Assembly: GCA_013339765.2 (NCBI GenBank)
Contig: CM023452.1
Span: 163,555,581 to 163,619,580 of the forward strand
Reading direction: 5' to 3'
Length of the DNA: 64,000 nt
Origin: Haemaphysalis longicornis
Taxonomy: Eukaryota; Arthropoda; Arachnida; Ixodida; Ixodidae
Below the pieces are notes generated by a model that was not told the origin of the DNA, did no database searches, and worked only from the letters and a program-made list of their open reading frames with translations. Numbering within the stretch: position 1 is the stretch's first letter; each line of letters opens with the position of its first letter. Of this stretch, positions 34,919-44,942 are shown in pieces. Made by a program: the position numbers and the translations under genes.

Positions 34919-35086
34919 CAGGCCCTCCATGTGCCAGTAGGACGGGTAATCCCCGTACAGCCTTTCTGGCGACACGGGCGCGAACTGTCGCCCCGTCGGC
35001 CCGGACGGCCCCCAGCAGCAACCTGCGCCCGTAGGGTAATGGCCGAACTGCGAAGGCGTATAAGAGGTCCCCTGTTGGAGCAGTTC
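34919..35086 (-). CDS. Pro/Gln/Gly-rich protein, internal exon (56 codons)
   Basis: Bounded by acceptor CATCACTGCAG and donor CTG|GTACGT on the minus strand. 168 bases, phase 0 at both ends. It begins ELLQQGTSYTPSQFGHYPTG, and continues with Gly/Pro/Arg-rich sequence and GDYPSYWHMEGL. Its composition (Tyr, Pro, Gly, Trp) matches the exons at 37083, 39528 and the start of the last exon. This and the shared phase are the grounds for placing them in one gene. Confidence 0.65.
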
Positions 35087-36207
35087 CTGCAGTGATGCCG
35101 GCTCTTTCGCCAGCTTAGTTACTACCATCGCGCATGCGCATACGGACGAGTCAGCTGAACAGATTGGCAGCTGCACGAAGTGACCGGAACTGGGTCGTTC
35201 GCACGGAGTGAAATGAGCGCTGGCTGATGTGTGGTTTAACCAAATAGCATGCTCCGAAAGGCAAAAAAAAAAAAAAAGTTAAAACACACTTCAGCTATAA
35301 CAGTACATGCAATAAAGCTCCAGCAATGTGCACTACACTAAATCTGCATCGTACGAGCCGGCGTCTGTCTGAGGCACATTACTGTGCGCAATAGCTTAAA
35401 CAAAAAAAAAAAAAAAAGAAAGAAAGAAAGAAAGAAAAAGGACCCTAGGCACCAGGCACCAATTTTGCCTGCTACAATTATCGAAGAATGACATTTTTCG
35501 AATTCGCATGACTTTGGAAGCGTAAAACAAGGCGTGATGCATATAATGTTTGCAACCTTTTCAGCCTTTTTCACCTTTTCTTCCATCTATAACATATATC
35601 AAAGGAGGCACGCCTTGTATGGACGCATAAATAAAGGCTATTACAGTGGTCAGTGCCGAAATGCAGCGCCCTTTTCAAGTTTTCTATAACTTACATAAAA
35701 AAGCACACCTTGTATCAGCGCATAAATAAAACCTACTGCATAAATAAATGCAGGGCCATTTTAGTTTCTATTTTAAGCTACGGCTACAACGAAAGGTGTT
35801 TCCCACGAAAATAACAAAATTGTGTTGAAAACACGCAGAACGAGGGCGCCTATATAACTTGCACACGGCGTTGCCGCAAGCACTGTGTTGGTTAAAGGGG
35901 ACCATTGAGACAACGCGCTTCCGTGAAATCTACGAAAAATACTGGGTAACCTCATTAGGACTGCTACTTCGGAAAGTGTAAACAGGGATGCGATGTCTGG
36001 AAACATTTCTACTACTACTGAATATCTCCGGACTCCGTATAGCCTACCTGTGCGGACTACTGATACATGCCACAAGCAACAATTGCACACTTCACGGAAA
36101 TGTTTGTAACGTGGCGCCACTCTTTTGTGACTCCAGCAACAGAACGACAAGAAATCGCCGCTCACCTTATTCTGGCTAATTCTAGACAGTCCACGAGTCC
36201 AGTTTAA
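35087..36207 (-). other. Intron of the Pro/Gln-rich gene
   Basis: Contains A-runs at 35262-35276 and 35402-35416 followed by a (GAAA)n stretch to about 35437. It also has a diverged tandem-like repeat (CACGCCTTGTATGGACGC near 35609 and CACACCTTGTATCAGCGC near 35704). No exon supported. Confidence 0.5.
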
Positions 36208-37020
36208 AGGAACCCTGCAACACCTTTTTCAACTTTTCTTCGAAATCTTAAATTCTTGCAGAACGTAGCCCACCAACACATCAGTGTTTAAATTACGGGG
36301 CCGCAAAGCACCTCAGCCAAAAAATTACTGCTCTATGCTGATGAAAACTTGCTCAAAGGATTTTTCTCTTTCCCCACTCTTGGCGTTCTTTTGAGTGCTC
36401 GAATTACGTCATTACAGCAACGTTGCGGCGATTGGACGCTTCTTTTCTGTTGCATGCAGAAATGAACGCTTTTGATAGACAATTTTAGAGAAAAAAAAAG
36501 CCGCATAGCAGAAGCAGAAACGGAAGCCCGATAGTTCTGCCGCGAGAAGCAAACCACGCAGTGCCGCTTCGTGCTCTAGACCAGCGCCGCCTGTATAATC
36601 CTATAAACAGCCACTCTCCTGTTGCTCTCTTTCCCTTTCCCGCTTTGTAGCCTTCCTGCGTGCTTTCATGTCCGCCAGCCAGCGCCGCTTCTCGGAAACT
36701 ATGAAAAATAGTTGACAGTTTGTTAGTGTTCCCCAGGCGGCGCTCCGACGCCTTCCAGGCAAGCTGACAGACACACGCTGTAGAAGTGGGTGCAGTGTTC
36801 GTGACTAGCGAGCAGTGACGTAAGGCGGGACGTCCGCCGGCGCGCGCCACATAGCGGATGAGTGCCTGAACTAGGCGTCCCGATACCGCTCCCATTGGAA
36901 AGCGTGCGACGCGTTAGGCAATGTTAATACAGGCGGCGTTACTAAAACTACAGCTTTCGCGGTGCTTCCAGACACGAAGGGAAGAGTGAAAGAGTTTATC
37001 GGAAGTGTTGCAGGGCCCCT
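36208..37020. mobile_element. TTAA-targeting MITE, family 3
   Basis: 813 bp. The left end AGGAACCCTGCAACACCT is inverted at the right end (AGTGTTGCAGGGCCCCT). Exact TTAA on both sides (36204-36207 and 37021-37024). No transposase. It sits in an intron only 63 bases from the exon at 37083. Confidence 0.8.
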
Positions 37021-37082
37021 TTAAAGCAGTAAAGTTCTCCACGAGGTGCAACGTTCCACCATTTCGAACGGACACTACTCAC

Positions 37083-37195
37083 CGGCATGCTGGCTCCCGG
37101 GAACCACATGAAATCGGGCCAGTAAGGACGAAAAACGCAGACGTTGGCTGCAGCGCATACGACTGCTGGCCCATCCCGTTTCCGTACCACATTCC
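37083..37195 (-). CDS. Pro/Gln/Gly-rich protein, internal exon with a one-base frame break
   Basis: Acceptor TTTCCTGCAG and donor CCG|GTGAGT are both strong. The exon is 113 bases, one short of a multiple of three. Read in phase 0 it gives GMWYGNGMGQQSYALQPTSA. Read so that it ends in phase 0 it gives FRPYWPDFMWFPGASMP. The switch falls at a run of five T's (minus strand, complement of about 37130-37135), and one more T would give 38 codons in phase 0-0 like all the other exons. This could be a homopolymer sequencing error or a true frameshift. Confidence 0.55.
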
Positions 37196-37391
37196 CTGCA
37201 GGAAAGTGACGAGAAGAGAACTTGTCGGCCACTGACACATCAGCTGACGGAAGGCATATCGATGAATCACTGAGATTGTTCACCCGCTTGAAGGAGCTCG
37301 TAGCAAGGGAATCACAAATGTCAGAATCTTAACAGACATGAATATGAACTGAGGTATGAACTTCGTGCTGGGCTAGTTGGGAAGCATTTTG

Positions 37392-37518
37392 CCGTGGTTT
37401 GAAGCGCAACGAAAAAACGGCGAGCGAACACAGAGTAGACGGGACAGGCGCTTGCCTGTCTTGACTATACTGTGTTCACCGAACGTTCCGTGTGTTTTCG
37501 TTGCGCTTCAAACCATGG
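37392..37518. mobile_element. Hairpin MITE
   Basis: CGTGGTTTGAAGCGCAACGA at the left is inverted at the right (TCGTTGCGCTTCAAACCATG), and the inner part also pairs (GGGACAGGCGC with TTGCCTGTC). It is almost a complete foldback of about 127 bp. No target duplication recognised. Confidence 0.65.
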
Positions 37519-37654
37519 TACATCAGCCTCTTGAATTTACGGAGCTGTTAGCTCGCAACAGAGAGGAAGAGGGGTGGAGAGGAAGACGTGTAAACGAAGA
37601 AGTAACAATGTCGAAGAGATGCCAGGAGGTGCACGGTGGAAGTTTGCGCTGCTG

Positions 37655-37880
37655 TGCGTAAAAGGACCCGGGTTCGAACCCAGGGCAACGGTGGCCGCTC
37701 TTCCGATGGCGGTGAAAAGCGAAACCACCCGCGTGTCGTCATTTTGGTGCACGTTTAGGATCCCGAAATGGTTAAAATTGATCAGAAGCCCTCCACTACG
37801 GCGCGCCTTATTTAACACTATCACCAACTCATTTAACACTTTGGCGCACTTAACACTACAATCAGTTAATTACGCGGTGA
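37655..37880 (+). mobile_element. Diverged Ruka-type SINE
   Basis: The B-box CCCGGGTTCGAACCCAGGG (about 37667-37685) is followed by the SINE body in diverged form (CACCCGCGTGTCGTC, then CACGTTTAGGATCCCGAAAT and GAAGCCCTCCACTACGGCGC). It has an extra tandem of TTTAACACT-type units near its 3' end. An older copy than those at 7.0 and 17.2 kb. Confidence 0.65.
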
Positions 37881-38579
37881 AAGTCGGCAAATATAATGCA
37901 AAGGTTGAGCCGACGCTTATCGGCAAATTCGCTTCAGCTTTTTTTAATCAGTAAAAATGCTTGAATCTCTATGTGTTTAAACGATTTTTTCAATCGCCTT
38001 ATCCTTCAATATCTTACGTGATATCTGCAGCGCCTAATGTCTTTTTTTTTATCATGTTGCCCTTTAACAGTTTGTGTCCGCGAGCACTTGCTTGATTTTG
38101 GTTGGTTGTAAACGGACGACTGTAACTCAAAACAGGAATAAATGACCCAGATAAATTGTGCTACGTCTATTGGAAGTGTCCTCTTCTAAAACTGGTATAC
38201 GCAGAGAAGCACTTCCTCAAAGATTTTGACAGAAGCAAGCAGCGTGTGGGGTTCGCGATGACTTCTAACCTCTTGCCCATTCCTCGAATCGTTTGCGCTG
38301 TTACACGCAGAGATCTGTACTTCCCAGGTAATCATCTATGATATTTTACAACACGTGTATCAGTAACGACCGCTGTGTTGATAGCTCATGTTGTCCAGTT
38401 TGCAATTCGGCATATCTCTCCCTTTTCAGTATAAGCGATGTTTATTTACTTCGCTGTCTTTCTTCCCGTAGTACATAGATATATGTGCTTATTACGGACC
38501 AACTTGAATTCTCGGTTTGCTGTAGTTCTCTTTTTTTTCGGTAATGTGTCTTTTAAAGAGAAGATTTCTCGGTCTCACT
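37881..38579 (-). other. Intron sequence; no feature seen
   Basis: Lies between exons at 37195 and 39528 of the minus-strand gene. AT-rich with a few T-runs. Confidence 0.5.
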
Positions 38580-38618
38580 CAAGGAGGTTAAATTTTTTTT
38601 AACCTCCTTGTTCTCACT
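38572..38618. mobile_element. 31-bp hairpin insertion with 8-bp flanking repeat
   Basis: The hairpin 38580-38610 has 13-bp perfect arms (CAAGGAGGTTAAA and TTTAACCTCCTTG) around a T5 loop. The flanks GTCTCACT (38572-38579) and TTCTCACT (38611-38618) match at 7 of 8 bases. The outer ends CAAGGAGG/CCTCCTTG are identical to the hairpin at 44534-44553. Confidence 0.65.
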
Positions 38619-39339
38619 GCTCGCGATGCCGTAACCAAAGCGCGCTGTAGGGAAGCAAACTTTACTCAACTGGTTAGGGCACAATATAATGATGATGACG
38701 ACCTGGCTCCCTCGTGTTATGAAGCCGACGTCTATCCGATTTCCAGATTCCGACATTGTCCACGATGGGTGGGGTAGGGGCCGGGCGTTCAGTTTTCTCG
38801 TGAGGCATTTGTTTGCGCTGTTCTCTGAGTTGAGACTTCGACTCGCAGAATTTAGAATCTGACCGTTGACGCTCGGACTTCGATTGCCGCGGCTTTGGCT
38901 TTGGCACAATTCGCCATTTGATTTTCGCGCCGCGCAAGAAAGATTCGCGCTTCAACCATCGACGTTCCTCGTTACACGGAAGTGGTTTGACTAATTTCTA
39001 TAGGAACAAATATTCAATTATCCGCAAACAGCATAGCATTGCGGGACGAGACACGAGACAGAGAACACAGCTATAGGTCGCTCGCATGGCGGCAGCGTTA
39101 TATGCGTGCCACTATCGCAGCAAACTCAGAAAGCATGCAGTGACCTGAAAAAAATCCGTGGCCGATGCGTCGGTTTTGACGAAACGGAAATCTGCAACGT
39201 TGTGTGCATCACGATTTCAATTTTTCTAAAGGAATTTCTAGAGAAAGGCTTGCCGGCAGTTATAGCAGGAAGTGCCGAACTTTCCTTCTCTCGTTACCCT
39301 GGACGCAGTTCGCTTGTCGCCGACCCACGCATTACGAAC

Positions 39340-39500
39340 ATCTGGAACGTAGGCGAAAAGCAAAAACGCCCCCACGTGTTCGAAATTTCGGCGCACGTCA
39401 AAGATCCCCAGGCGGTACAAAATTAATCCGGAGCTATCCACTACGGCGAGCCTCATCGCCTGCGTTGCGTTGGCGCGTTAAACCCTGTAATCAATCAAGG
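39340..39500 (+). mobile_element. 5'-truncated Ruka-type SINE
   Basis: Starts inside the SINE body (GGCGAAAAGCAAAAACGCCC), then CACGTCAAAGATCCCCAGGC, and ends TTAAACCCTGTAATCAATCA, 28 bases from the exon at 39528. The tRNA-like head is missing. Confidence 0.7.
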
Positions 39501-39527
39501 AATACCTGAAGCTTGGGCTATACGTAC

Positions 39528-39686
39528 AGCGTAACCGTAGTCGGGCCACAGCACGCTCTGGGGGACGTAGTGGCCTTGCGGGCCCCACTCCATGGCTCCC
39601 GTCCCGTACGAAGTTCCCTCGAAGCGTGACGGGACAGGATAGCCCGTTGTTCCAAAAAACGTTGGGCCGTTTGAGCGTGGAGGCTC
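39528..39686 (-). CDS. Pro/Gln/Gly-rich protein, internal exon (53 codons)
   Basis: Acceptor CACTGCTTGCAG and donor GCT|GTACGT. 159 bases, phase 0-0. It begins EPPRSNGPTFFGTTGYPVPS, then EGTSYGTGAMEWGPQGHYVP, and ends WPDYGYA. It shares Tyr/Gly/Pro/Trp-rich composition with the neighbouring exons and has no recognisable domain. Likely disordered, with aromatic residues spaced through Gly/Pro-rich sequence. Confidence 0.65.
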
Positions 39687-39919
39687 CTGCAAGCAGTGAT
39701 GAAAAAGCAGTTGATCCGAGAAAAAATATACGAGCAGGCTTTTATGTGCGCCCGCGAGTGTGTGTGTGCATGCGTGAGTACTGACGGGGACATCTTTCCG
39801 CTAATCTTCGACCATATTTACAACATCTCGACGAGATTTAGGGGAAATAAGGTGGAGTAAGTTTCTACGAAGGAAAGAATTCGCATTTCCTTCGTATTTC
39901 AACATTTGTGCCAAGATCC

Positions 39920-40075
39920 AGCCATGGTAGCAGCGCCACGGCTCACGCGTTGCGTTAATGATCGCGGGTTCACGGATTCCACTCCCGATCGTGTCGGCTG
40001 CTTTCATGATGAAAGCGAAAATGCACGTGTGTCGAGATATCGCCGCACCTTAATTATGACAAAGTGGCATAAACC
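39920..40075 (+). mobile_element. Degenerate tRNA-derived SINE
   Basis: GATCGCGGGTTCACGGATTCC (B-box with an insertion), then TGATGAAAGCGAAAATGCAC and GTGTGTCGAGATATCGCCGC, follow the order of the Ruka-type body but are strongly diverged. Confidence 0.5.
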
Positions 40076-40477
40076 AACCCGTGACCTTTGACCTCCCAGC
40101 CAAGGTGCAGCCTCGAGAGCCCCGTAAGACTCTAATTTGAACTCTCCTTTAGAGCCTGAAACCGCTGTTAATGAAGCATCGGCATTCATTTTCAGAACGA
40201 GATGGGCAGTCGTCGCTCTGAGTGTGTAGCCGGGGACCATCACGAATCAAGAGAAAAGGTCCAGCGCTGGTGACTCAAAGTAGGTAATCGTCAAGGTGGG
40301 TAACCCTACAAGGCGAGACGTTCGATGGTAATGTTTGTGCCCGAATCACCCCGTTATAGAGTGCACCTAATCGGCTTCAGATGCGAGCACGCAGATGCAG
40401 AGGTGAAGGTATACACGGAAACAAACTTTTGAGGTGCACGGCATGAAGCAAAAGGCACCTGAGAACGTGAAACTTGC

Positions 40478-40549
40478 CTGAGGAACCTGCGGGCGCATCG
40501 TGGGTGGATTCTGCGTGATGCCCATGTCGCGCAAGAACCGTGCGAGCGA
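40478..40549 (-). CDS. Pro/Gln/Gly-rich protein, 24-codon exon with GC donor
   Basis: The acceptor TTCTTCATTCCAG is followed by 72 bases (SLARFLRDMGITQNPPTMRP then QVPQ) and the donor CAG|GCAAGT, the strict consensus of GC-AG introns. Phase 0-0. An alternative GT donor nine bases earlier (CCGCAG|GTTCCT) would also keep phase 0 but is weaker. The short helical start followed by Pro-rich sequence fits the neighbouring exons. As a 24-codon exon its reality depends on the gene model. Confidence 0.5.
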
Positions 40550-40989
40550 CTGGAATGAAGAAAGAAAGCACCAAGTGTTAATGGAGTTGGTTCTATTCCA
40601 CTTCACAAAGGCCTGCCCGGTCCAGCTAGATCCTGCAGACTAGCTCCTAACTGCAGGCCAAGGAGTAAGCTTCCGCACTGCGGTCTTGTAAACAACTGCT
40701 TCACTTACATCATGGCAGTCGTCGCGCAGCAGCACCGACCGACTACATCGTCGGCCGTCCCAGCGCACACCAAGAAACAACTGCTCATCAACTAACTTCA
40801 GTCGTTGTGTCCAAACGCCGGCACACTGCTCACGCATGCAGCATATAAAGAGTTTTAGCTGATCTTGTGTACCGTGTGTAACGGGACCCTACTGGGCACG
40901 TATGCATTCGTTCCGGTAAAGCTTAGTTATACCGATGGTCATGCAGGCCCTAGCCGTGCCCGCGCATTCATTCCGCTTAGGCATAACCC

Positions 40990-41022
40990 AACTCGCTGCG
41001 CGCGCGCACGCGCGCATGCGCA
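40990..41022. repeat. Alternating purine-pyrimidine GC tract
   Basis: CTGCGCGCGCGCACGCGCGC followed by ATGCGCA. Alternating sequence of this kind can adopt Z-DNA. It lies about 450 bases before a GC-rich, CACGTG-containing region (41390-41530). Confidence 0.5.
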
Positions 41023-41309
41023 TTAAGGTTCAAGTACACACGGTACGCACGGTACGCTAAAACCACGACCAACTACCCTGCTAAAACTCTATTGCACCTT
41101 CTTTCTCCTGTACCGGGGACCATACCCTTGCAAACCCTCGCACTTCCAGCGACGTCTCTTGGGAAACGCCGGGGAATGTCTTTGCGACCGGTCAGCGGTT
41201 AAAGATGGTTGGGGGAGACTTGTCGGCGAGGGACGCTGAGGCTAACGCTCACACCAGCCGTCATGGTAAACTGGTGTCGTTGAGTTCTATATTTTCAAGC
41301 GAAGCTTGA

Positions 41310-41640
41310 CTAACCAAGTCGAGCCGAGTTTCGCCTCGCCAACGATTTGAGCTTAATTTGACCGCAGCAGCGCTGCAGCCTTGGCAACGTATCACGTGAC
41401 TGCCGCTGGCTTGGCGCATGCGCTCTCCGCAGCTGGGTTGCTCGCTGCCTGACCACGTGACTGGCCGGGCGCCTGGCTAAGAGGAGCGCCGCGGTCACCT
41501 AGTCAGTGTGAGTTCCGCCATATATGTGAGCGAGGCCGGGCCGTCTTCTCTGAGCCTTGTGCGGGAGGCTTTGAGCCGTCGTCGGCAAGCGACGTCTGAC
41601 ACGTGCGGCTAACGATGCTTGCCGTTAGCCAAGCTCATGC
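41310..41640 (+). promoter_or_regulatory. GC-rich promoter-like stretch
   Basis: CpG-rich region with two CACGTGACTG motifs (about 41393 and 41454), a CATATATG near 41519, and CTGAGCCTTGTGCGGGAGGC downstream. This looks like a promoter or transposon 5' end, but no ORF follows. It lies inside the intron of the minus-strand gene. Confidence 0.3.
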
Positions 41641-41975
41641 CTAGTCATGTCTAGCCACCGACCTAGGCAGAGCCGTCATACCTTTCGTAAGGTTGAGCGT
41701 ATACTTAATACAATAATTACAGCTAACTCAAAAGTTAACCAAGTGAAAAAACTTAACAGGCTAAACTAAGCTTTCGTTTTGCATAAGAAGGGTTAGAAGA
41801 GCAAAGCCGCAGCCATTTTTACAACAGTTCTGGTTTTTTGCAAGGGTTTTCGTGCACTCCCAGAAGCAGCTTTAGGCAGCGAGATTTCAGAAATAGAGCA
41901 TTAACGGAACCAACTCTGAACCTATGCCAGCTTCAACGATCATAACGAAACGACGTCACGTTAAAGCAACTCTCC

Positions 41976-42670
41976 ACGGTGTTACGAATGAGCCCGCCGC
42001 TGGGCTTTGTTTCAATACTCCTCGGCTGTGCGGCGAAGCCTCCACTACGTGCGCCTTTCAAGCAGGCCTCCTTTGTCGGTGACTCACGCTTGCAAGCAAG
42101 CTCCGACAAGCCTGGGTCTCTGCCGCCTATCTATCGGCGCGATCAAACTGCGGTGGCGTGCCGACGCAACACGTAGAGACCTGCCCCAAGGACACAGAAG
42201 CTCCGCGTCCGCTACAGAGACCTCCTCTCTCCCCTCTCCCAGACTCAGCGTGCGCCGCTACTACCGACTGCTCACAAACTCTGGAAAGAGTGTTGGGTGT
42301 GTCTGTGCCGTTCGTGTCGGGTGCACAATCCAGAGGGAACGCTTGTTCGACTGTTAGCGCTTTGGTATAAATAATACAAGCGCTAATTTCATTCCTGTTT
42401 GAGCAGTGAATCAATGCTGTACACTCTGCTCGAGTCCTGTACTGTAACCTCGCCCGTCGGGGCATTGTTTTGGCTTCGGCTCATATCTCGCAGAAGTAAA
42501 CAAGTTACGTTTTGCCTACGGCTTCTGGACTTCCTCACGGCTGCAACAGGCTGGCCGCTCGCTTTCAACACGCTACCACAGTATGTCGGAGGACGGAGCT
42601 CGGCTCGGGTCCGGCTTCCCGCATGCAGCAACGGTTGTCAGCGGTGGGATGACAACGTACGCAACAACGG
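41976..42670 (+). mobile_element. Solo LTR with 4-bp target duplication
   Basis: The LTR is 41980-42666 (687 bp). It starts TGTTACGA and ends ACGCAACA, imperfect inverted ends with TG...CA. ACGG flanks both sides (41976-41979 and 42667-42670). A TATAAATAATA box near 42365 is followed by a plausible transcription start region. No internal retrotransposon sequence adjoins either side, so it is a solo LTR, normally left by recombination between two LTRs. Four- to five-bp duplications fit Ty3/Gypsy or Bel-Pao. Another possible right end is at 42630. Confidence 0.6.
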
Positions 42671-42757
42671 CTTGACTTCGCTACTGTGACCCGTTCGCCA
42701 CTTTATACTGTTTGCACTACGGAAGGAGTGTCCAGGCTGCTCTAACTACATCTTTAA

Positions 42758-43160
42758 ACGGGCCGTGAAGACAAAATACGGCTTTGTTCCTCTTGAAAGA
42801 ACTACTCTTTAATTACTCACTCGGCTCCATTCCCGCCGCGAAAGACGTTTTTCTAACAGATACAACAGCAGAAATACTCAAAAGCTTGCAAAATTTTCCC
42901 TGCAGTGTCAAAATATGGGCAGGAACAACGTTTATGGGCGTGCACTAAAAGCACAAACGCACGATAGCATTCAAGTGACACGATTAAACGGAACAAGTGG
43001 CGATCGTTTAGGTGGGCAGCTGCCAATCGCACAAACGAGGTTCTCTTGAAACTGGCTGAGGAGTAGCCGCTGCTTCATTTGTTTCCTTCAACATCTCCAT
43101 TATTTGTTTGATAAATCTGGCATCGCTGTTATCGAGACAAAGCACCCTCCTTAAATAACA
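42758..43160. mobile_element. Decayed TTAA MITE, family 2 relative
   Basis: Starts after TTAA (42754-42757) with AACGGGCCGTGAAGACAAAA. The interior aligns with the MITE at 48289-48788: ACTCGGCTCCATTC, then AAAAGCTTGCAAAATTTTCC, GCTGCCAATCGCACAAACGA and CAACATCTCCATTATTTGTT. The right terminal repeat is lost. Confidence 0.6.
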
Positions 43161-43455
43161 AAAGTCGCAGATGTCTCGTTTAAGAGCTATGCGACCGTGG
43201 CTCTTTTCGCTTTGAAATTTGCATTGATGCACCAAAAGGCATTCGAATTTCTTATATCGTTGGCTTCCATTCAGGGAACTTCAAAGTAGCGTGCCACCGC
43301 GAATACCTTTGTGATTTTGGTATCCGGTAGGACGTTGTGGAAGCATTGATGCGGTAACCATCCCGTGCATTTCCCGTCCACACTTGTTGCGTGAGCCATA
43401 GACGGGCCGGGCCGTATGAAGGGAATACAGAGGGTATTCAGAGGAGTGGGGGGAG

Positions 43456-43456
<1 letters not shown>

Positions 43457-43554
<98 letters not shown>
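43457..43554. repeat. (GA)n microsatellite, about 48 units
   Basis: Perfect dinucleotide array. Long RERERE/SLSLSL reading frames over it are artefacts of the repeat. It ends about 100 bases before the exon at 43655. Confidence 0.97.
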
Positions 43555-43654
43555 AGAAGAGGATGAAAGAAGCGCATTTGGCACCGGCGTTCGCACTGTC
43601 CAGTATAACCCCCTTGGCTGGAATTCGCGTTCAATAACGAAACGGGCTACGCAC

Positions 43655-43840
43655 AGCGGGGTCCTGGCCGTAGTTCCATTCGGTCTCCTCCTCCGGTGCA
43701 GACTCACGCGACGTGCAATTGCGTCCCGCCTCAGATGCCGCCTCCTGAGGTCGTCCCGTGGCCGTATCAGATGCCGCCTGTGCGGGCGCAGCGTTCGTGG
43801 CGGCTGACTGGGATTGTCCCGGTCCAGACGGGGCCGTCGG
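43655..43840 (-). CDS. Pro/Gln/Gly-rich protein, internal exon (62 codons)
   Basis: Acceptor CTTCTCCTGTTTACAG and donor GCT|GTGCGT. 186 bases, phase 0-0. It begins PTAPSGPGQSQSAATNAAPA and ends GAAEEE-like acidic sequence then WNYGQDPA (EETEWNYGQDPA). Low-complexity Ala/Ser/Glu-rich, no domain. The donor is less certain: GTAGCC four bases downstream is an alternative but would change the phase. Confidence 0.6.
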
Positions 43841-44505
43841 CTGTAAACAGGAGAAGGAAACTGTAAAGTCAATCTCGTTCCCTGGCGGCACGAATGTGTG
43901 TATTCTCTGAATTTCTATTTAAATGATTACATTTAAACGCACGGTAAAATGCAGGCACCACTTCGCTAGCAGAACGATTGTTTAGCTCGGGGAGGGGCTT
44001 GCTTAAAGGGGCCATGAAGACAAAATACAAGTTTGTTTTATTCGAAAGATTTCGTGTTCTATAGTGCCCCCAGCGCTTGTTCTGGAAACAAACGGTGCTT
44101 TATTCACTGCGAAATTAATCAATTTAAGCTAAAATTTTGATTCTCGCGCCAAAACGTGTGTTTGAACGACGTTTGCACTGACATCATAAGATCAGGTCTT
44201 TCAGCTAAACTTGGTGTGGAGCGGAGACTTGCTTACTGTTAGTCAACCTAGATGGCAGCCACCACACCGCGGCAAGCCGTTTTCTGCCTTTGGTTTGTGA
44301 CCGTATTTAAACATGGCTTGTTTTTGTTCATGAAGAAAATATTTTTTTCTTGAAACGTGGTGCTCGCTCGACAAATATGGTCAAGTAAGACACCATCGCT
44401 TGCGTCAATCGGCAAGTGTGGTCTCAGACAACCCCAAAGCCCCGCAGTGCTGTGCATCTAAACCAAGCATAGGTACGCGCACCAGCAACAGCGTACACAT
44501 CAGAA

Positions 44506-44942
44506 TTTATTTATTTATTTGTTTGGTCAATACCAAGGAGGTTGTCCTCCTTGGTCAATACTGCTAGCACCCTTTGAGTGTACAAAACAGTGAAATAATG
44601 CATTTTGCAAACTGCGAGCACAGAAGAGGAACAAGAGATAAATAAGACATAACACAGCTATGTAGAATATTCGAAGAACAGCGATAAGAACAAAAAAAAA
44701 TATATCTGAATTCTGTAATGTGTAAGGAACCAGTCCGTAACAGTATGATTGGGCATGTAAATGACAAAGTACACAGTGGAAAAAAGTATACGACAGGCAT
44801 GGCACTAGTTGTAGCTTATGTAGAACGAAAAAAGCAATGAAGTCATCCATAGGCCATAACTGCTCTCATTGGCGTCAACACAAAAAAATACATGAGCAGG
44901 GGAAATTCAGGCGTAAAAACAGCAGAGAGCCAACAAGTCTAA
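44506..44942 (-). mobile_element. LINE 3' end nested in a MITE
   Basis: Absent from the sister MITE at 9.2-10.1 kb. On the minus strand it ends GTATTGACCAAACAAATAAA and an (AAAT)n tail, a common LINE terminus. The minus-strand ORF across it is rich in Phe, Leu and Cys and has no reverse-transcriptase motif, so this is 3' UTR-type sequence. Confidence 0.55.
44526..44561. mobile_element. 20-bp hairpin insertion with exact 8-bp flanking repeat
   Basis: The hairpin CAAGGAGGTTGTCCTCCTTG (44534-44553) has 8-bp arms and a TTGT loop. It is bounded by GTCAATAC on both sides (44526-44533 and 44554-44561). It interrupts the conserved LINE end GTATTGACC. Its outer 8 bp match the 31-bp hairpin at 38580-38610. 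Confidence 0.7.

Noticed and set aside
43416..43637. Arg-Glu repeat ORF (and SL-repeat ORF on the other strand)
   Set aside because: Translation of a pure (GA)n microsatellite; no splice sites or start context.
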